Of a stretch of 28,009 bases of DNA, positions 24,715 through 28,009 are shown one piece after another. The notes below the pieces were generated by a model. It was not told where the DNA came from. It did not search any database and saw nothing but the letters and a program-made list of their open reading frames with translations. The translations under genes and the position numbers were made by a program. Position 1 is the first letter of the stretch, and each line of letters opens with the position of its first letter. Source of the stretch: JBKBXU01 sp046313675 (GTDB lineage Bacteria > Bacteroidota > Bacteroidia > Cytophagales > Cytophagaceae); contig JBKBXU010000015.1 of NCBI GenBank assembly GCA_046313675.1, positions 1-28,009 on the forward strand, read 5' to 3'.

Positions 24715-25783
24715 TGGCAGTTTCCTCCCTGAATTGAGATACAACTTTTACGGCACTTCCCTCCTTCAGTCTTCCCTGCCCTGTGGTTACCAATACATCG
24801 CCTTCTTTAATTCCTGAATACACCTCCACCCACTCATCAAACCCGGCTCCTGTAGAAATCTTAATCTTTCTGGCAGTATCATTTTGTACGATGTATCCAT
24901 AAAAGTTTTCCGTACCCGGTTGGCGGACGATGGCACTTCTCGGAACCATAACTCCAGTATTTTCTCCAAGGTACAATGTTATGCGGCTAAACATACCCGG
25001 TCTTAGAAGTTCCTCCGTATTTTGAATTTTTACCTCTACGGTAAACGTTCTTGTAGCCGCATCAATGGTTGGAAATACGTTTGAAATTACCCCTTCAAAA
25101 ACCTTATCGGGATATACGTCGGATTGAACTTCTGCTTTCTGTCCGACTTTTACCTGCGGAAAATATTTTTCTGATACGCTAAGGTTTGCCTTTAAAACAT
25201 CAAGCTGCTGCAATACAAGTATGGAAGGTGCGCCTGCTGCTGTGGGAGACATGGTAAAAATTTCCCCTTCGTTCATAGTACGGGCAGTAACAATTCCATT
25301 AAATGGTGCTTTTATCCCGGTATTACTTTTGGTAAGGTCAAAATTATTAAGGATATTCAGATACTGGTCTTTTGCGATTTCCAATTGTTGCAGCGCTATA
25401 GCCCCCTGCTCATAAAGGTTCTGCATTCTTTTATAATCTTTTTCGGCAGATGTTAACTGAATCTGAAGTTGGCGTAACTGGGAGTCGTTCATCTGCACCA
25501 GCACCTGTCCCTGCTTTACCCTTTGCCCTTCCAAAGCATGAATTTTTTCAATCCTTCCGGCACTTTGGGGAGCTATGTTCTGCATAGCCCAAGCATGAAG
25601 CGTGCTGGTAAAGACCACCTTTTGAGAAATATTTTCCGAACGAACGTTCAATATTTCCACCGGAATAAGCTCATTTTTAGCTCCTGAAGATTCCGTGTTT
25701 TTGCCTCTTTTGCCACATGCGCTCACCAGAAATGTAAAAAATAAAACAGCAAATCCTGCATATGCTTTAAAAGATGTTTTCAT
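24707..25783 (-). CDS. RND efflux periplasmic adaptor (membrane fusion lipoprotein)
   Basis: This 358-residue HlyD/AcrA-type adaptor has a lipoprotein signal (lipobox VSAC, C23), a barrel-sandwich domain split around a short hairpin (APQSAGRIEKIHALEGQRVKQGQVLVQMND, about 72-101, then GIKAPFNGIVTAR), a helical hairpin (about 100-150) and beta-barrel and membrane-proximal domains toward the C-terminus (RPGMFSRITLYLGENTGVMVPRSAIV; VTTGQGRLKEGSAVKVV). It links the RND pump to the outer membrane channel. It begins eight bases after the TolC-like gene and its stop overlaps the permease start by eight bases. Confidence 0.95.
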   Translation of the reverse strand: MKTSFKAYAGFAVLFFTFLVSACGKRGKNTESSGAKNELIPVEILNVRSENISQKVVFTSTLHAWAMQNIAPQSAGRIEKIHALEGQRVKQGQVLVQMNDSQLRQLQIQLTSAEKDYKRMQNLYEQGAIALQQLEIAKDQYLNILNNFDLTKSNTGIKAPFNGIVTARTMNEGEIFTMSPTAAGAPSILVLQQLDVLKANLSVSEKYFPQVKVGQKAEVQSDVYPDKVFEGVISNVFPTIDAATRTFTVEVKIQNTEELLRPGMFSRITLYLGENTGVMVPRSAIVRQPGTENFYGYIVQNDTARKIKISTGAGFDEWVEVYSGIKEGDVLVTTGQGRLKEGSAVKVVSQFREETANE

Positions 25784-25791
25784 ATAAGTTC

Positions 25792-27093
25792 TTAATTATT
25801 CGTGCCGCTAAGTCTTTCATATTCCGCATAGGCAATATTATAATCATAAATAGCCTGAAGGTAGTTCAATTTTGCCTGAGTAAGTGCAAGCTCTGCATCG
25901 TTCAGCTCGACCAGTGTACTAATGCCGCTGGCATACCTCGTCTGCGCAATCCTCAAACCCCGTTCTGCCAATTGCACAGAATTTTGCTGGGCCATATAAC
26001 GGCTATAGGCTTGTCTCATCAGAAAAATCTGATTCTCCGTCTGCATCCTTACGGCGTCCTCTACAAGCACTTTCTGATGTTCAAGCTGAAGTTTGCCGAT
26101 CCTGGCTTGTTCTATCCTCTGATTGGTCATAAAACCATTAAAAATTGGCATGCTTACCTGTAAACCTACTATGGATGTATTGACCCAATTATAGTCGCCA
26201 AACCTGAAATCCTCTGCCTGAGACTGTGCCTGGTAATTTCCAAAAGCCGAAAGTGTAGGGTGGCGGGCCGATTGAGCCAATGTTACCTGTTGGTCTGCCA
26301 TTACATCCTGGTATCTGACCGTTCTTACACTTGGATTTTCCTCCAGGGCAATTTCCGGTTCTTCCTCAAGGCGCCTGAGCATAAGACTGTCTGTTAAAAC
26401 AATAGGCTGCAAGGGTGATAGCCCGATGGATAGCTTAAGCCTGTCCAAAGTCAGTTTCATATTGTCTGTCGCCTGCTCCACAGAAGGAAGAATGGATTGC
26501 ATCTGAACTTCGGAACGTATAAGTTCATACTCTGAAACAATCCCCTCATTATACTGTCTCCGAATAAGCTGATGATTCTCTTCTGCATTCCGGAACGTTA
26601 CTTCCATAACCTGTAAAGATTCATGCGCCAGGAGGGCACTATAATAGTTGACCTTCACATCCCCCACGGTATTGACCTTGGATTCCCTCAATGATTCCCG
26701 GGATACCTGAAGGCTTGTTTCTGCAAGTCGGATGGAGGGAAATATTTGTCCTGAATAAATAGGCACGCTTCCTGCTAAAGTGCCATTAAAACTATGAGCG
26801 GCTCCCAACCTCAGAACTTCCCCTAAAGGACTCCCGGGAGGAAGAAATATAACAGGCCTTAGAATATTATGATTATAGTTTCCCGAAGCCTCAACCCTCG
26901 GCAAAAGATTACCACGTGATTCTCTAAGGGAAGATTCCGCTCTTTGTACTTCCAATTGACTTATTTTTATATTTCGGTTCTCGCTCAATGACAAATCTAC
27001 TGCTTCCTGAAGACTCAGGTGCAAGGTATCCTGCGCCTGAAGAGTCAGGCTGTTCACACAAACAAAGACAAGAGTTAAGAGTATACGACACAT
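25792..27093 (-). CDS. TolC-family outer membrane efflux protein
   Basis: This protein is an outer membrane factor with two repeats of long alpha-hairpins (LQEAVDLSLSENRNIKISQLEVQRAESSLRES and TQAKLNYLQAIYDYNIAYAEYERLSG are the characteristic helix ends). With the ATG at 27093 it has 433 residues and begins with a clean signal peptide (MCRILLTLVFVCVNSLTLQA, cleavage before QD); an upstream ATG at 27147 would add 18 residues before the signal and is unlikely. It forms the exit duct for the RND pump. It is first of the pump genes and follows the second GbsR-type regulator. Confidence 0.93.
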   Translation of the reverse strand: MCRILLTLVFVCVNSLTLQAQDTLHLSLQEAVDLSLSENRNIKISQLEVQRAESSLRESRGNLLPRVEASGNYNHNILRPVIFLPPGSPLGEVLRLGAAHSFNGTLAGSVPIYSGQIFPSIRLAETSLQVSRESLRESKVNTVGDVKVNYYSALLAHESLQVMEVTFRNAEENHQLIRRQYNEGIVSEYELIRSEVQMQSILPSVEQATDNMKLTLDRLKLSIGLSPLQPIVLTDSLMLRRLEEEPEIALEENPSVRTVRYQDVMADQQVTLAQSARHPTLSAFGNYQAQSQAEDFRFGDYNWVNTSIVGLQVSMPIFNGFMTNQRIEQARIGKLQLEHQKVLVEDAVRMQTENQIFLMRQAYSRYMAQQNSVQLAERGLRIAQTRYASGISTLVELNDAELALTQAKLNYLQAIYDYNIAYAEYERLSGTNN

Positions 27094-27136
27094 ATTAAAT
27101 GCAATTTTAATTCTTTTGGTTCGGTCTGCGCCGAAA

Positions 27137-27144
27137 CAAAAATA
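27137..27144 (-). promoter_or_regulatory. Possible -7 element upstream of the TolC-like gene
   Basis: On the minus strand TATTTTTG (27144-27137) matches TAnnTTTG, 44 bases before the TolC ATG and just past the end of the second GbsR gene. No clear -33 element is seen. It would allow transcription of the pump without the regulator. Confidence 0.3.
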
Positions 27145-27152
27145 CAAAAAAA

Positions 27153-27626
27153 CTATTCCCTACCCTTCGTTTTATTCTTACTTATTTTCCAGCGTTCAAT
27201 TGCTGAAGGAATTTCTTTTTCCAATTCCTGATACAAATCACATATATCCAGTAAACCTTGAGAGAAATCGGATTCTTTTTCTTTTCTGATATCTACTCCT
27301 TCCGTGATGAACTGACGGAGTCCCTTAAAAAAAAGAGCCTGTTGCATGAGCATATCCAACCAGCTATCGATGTTTATTACAAAATACCTCTTTCGATCCC
27401 CGGGAATGGTAATATAGTCAATGACCTTTTTCTTAAGAAGCAGGTTCAGAGAAGTACTTATGGTACTTTTACTGGCATTAAGAAAATTCTGCAATTCATA
27501 AAAAGTTGCCTGTGGTGGATTGGCGGTAATCAAATACCCTATAATCCGACCGGCAACAGGAGAGGAACCGGTCTTTTCCAGGAAGACTCCAAATTGTTCA
27601 ATGTATTGTTTTCTCTTTTCGTCCAT
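27153..27626 (-). CDS. GbsR/MarR-family transcriptional regulator (copy 2)
   Basis: With the ATG at 27626 this regulator has 157 residues, the same as its paralogue at 20809-21282. It has a winged helix-turn-helix (about 25-95: FYELQNFLNASKSTISTSLNLLLK; DYITIPGDRKRYF) and a helical C-terminus. An upstream in-frame ATG (27668) would add MDYRPWTIDYGLLN, which is translated heptamer repeat and not family sequence, so it is rejected. It is the promoter-proximal gene of the efflux operon and most likely its local regulator; the ligand is unknown. Confidence 0.87.
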   Translation of the reverse strand: MDEKRKQYIEQFGVFLEKTGSSPVAGRIIGYLITANPPQATFYELQNFLNASKSTISTSLNLLLKKKVIDYITIPGDRKRYFVINIDSWLDMLMQQALFFKGLRQFITEGVDIRKEKESDFSQGLLDICDLYQELEKEIPSAIERWKISKNKTKGRE

Positions 27627-27929
27627 ATTTAGAAGACCATAGTCGATAGTCCATGGTCGATAGTCCATGGTCGACAGTAAACCGTGGATTATAATTAAAA
27701 CACTCTTTTAAAACTTAACATTTTGTTTTGATTATTGAGTTAATGGTTAATGGATTATTAAGTTATTGGCAGGTAAGAAGAAAGCTCCTGGCAGTAATAT
27801 TTATTCCAGATTCTAATAACTTAATTTAACACTTAAAACTTAACATTTAACACTAATAAAGTCCCCAGTCAATGATCCATAGCCCTCAGCTAAACCATGG
27901 ACCGTGGACCATCGACCGTGGACTACGGA
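27627..27929. other. 303-base intergenic region carrying the heptamer repeats
   Basis: No gene is seen. Two opposed heptamer blocks flank about 220 AT-rich bases. Inside are a 10-bp inverted repeat (TTAAGTTATT at 27758-27767 with AATAACTTAA at 27815-27824) and a direct repeat of AAAACTTAACATTT. The promoter of the second GbsR gene should lie here, but I found no clear TAnnTTTG. Confidence 0.6.
27635..27676 (+). repeat. Heptamer tandem repeat, left block
   Basis: Six tandem 7-base units read GACCATA, GTCGATA, GTCCATG, GTCGATA, GTCCATG, GTCGACA. Units with C and G at position 4 largely alternate, giving a 14-base period. The block sits 8 bases upstream of the second GbsR start. Confidence 0.85.
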
Positions 27930-27930
27930 T
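27896..27930 (-). repeat. Heptamer tandem repeat, right block (opposite orientation)
   Basis: Four units (plus a degenerate fifth) read on the plus strand CATGGAC, CGTGGAC, CATCGAC, CGTGGAC, TACGGAT. They are the reverse complements of the left-block units (GTCCATG, GTCCACG, GTCGATG). The block abuts the stop of the right-edge gene. Confidence 0.8.
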
Positions 27931-28009
27931 TAAACCGCTACATCATTTTCCCTTAATGCATCATTAAGAGAAGTCTTAAGATCGGTACTTGCTTTACGTT
28001 TTCCGATGA
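27930..28009 (-). CDS. C-terminal end of an unidentified gene (runs off right edge)
   Basis: The minus strand is open from the edge to a TAA at 27932-27930, giving 25 residues that include GKRKASTDLKTSLNDALREN before the stop. The sequence looks like real coding (charged amphipathic helix) and the frame is closed in the other two phases. The family cannot be identified from so little. Confidence 0.5.
   Translation of the reverse strand, partial: IGKRKASTDLKTSLNDALRENDVAV

Noticed and set aside
24715..24744. Upstream start of the RND permease
   Set aside because: The ATG at 24714 has a GGAGG site nine bases upstream and starts the conserved N-terminus; the longer form lies in the adaptor gene.
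27627..27668. N-terminal extension MDYRPWTIDYGLLN of the second regulator
   Set aside because: It is translated heptamer repeat; starting at 27626 gives the same length as the paralogue.
27635..27930. CRISPR array
   Set aside because: The units are only seven bases, lie tandem without spacers and occur in opposed orientation; no cas genes are near.

Overview
The window looks like ordinary chromosome of a Bacteroidota bacterium, most likely Cytophagales (Fulvivirga/Marivirga-like; inferred). The signs are a PorT-type secretion gene, a TPR/PD40/OmpA envelope protein, a carboxypeptidase-regulatory-domain TonB-dependent receptor paired with a DUF4249 lipoprotein, low G+C intergenic DNA, and several promoters of the Bacteroidota TAnnTTTG (-7) type. 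I see no phage, insertion sequence, CRISPR array or tRNA.

Layout. 1-4800 (minus strand): the start of a secreted protein running off the left edge; ubiE/menG overlapping porT; a large PorE-like TPR-PD40-OmpA protein; a small orphan ORF. 4783-5224 holds no clear gene but has a nested inverted repeat. 5225-8151 (plus strand): a small basic ORF, the SRP RNA with a good promoter and U-rich end, then a tightly coupled operon fsa - 76-aa protein - ftsE - GT2 glycosyltransferase. 8182-12650 (minus strand): exbB - tonB - small membrane protein - PstS-like lipoprotein - TPR protein, with no exbD. 12838-16657 (plus strand): 3-hydroxybutyryl-CoA dehydrogenase, a decayed histidine kinase remnant, asnA with promoter and terminator, and a GT4-like glycosyltransferase. 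16716-20614 (minus strand): TonB-dependent receptor - DUF4249 lipoprotein - 244-aa secreted protein. 20809-27626 (minus strand): a complete tripartite RND efflux operon (outer membrane factor, adaptor, permease) with a PII-like PG0541-type protein, bracketed by two paralogous 157-aa GbsR/MarR regulators. 27635-27930: heptamer repeats in opposite orientation, then the C-terminus of an unidentified gene at the right edge.

How the genes fit together. ExbB and TonB would energise receptors such as the one at 18302-20614. The PorT and PorE-like proteins point to a type IX secretion system encoded mostly elsewhere. The efflux operon appears self-contained, with its own regulators and an accessory PII-like protein. 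I found no clearly new system. The items most worth a second look are the efflux operon with its two regulators and PII-like partner, the missing exbD, the tandem (one degenerate) OmpA-like domain, the kinase pseudogene and the heptamer repeats.
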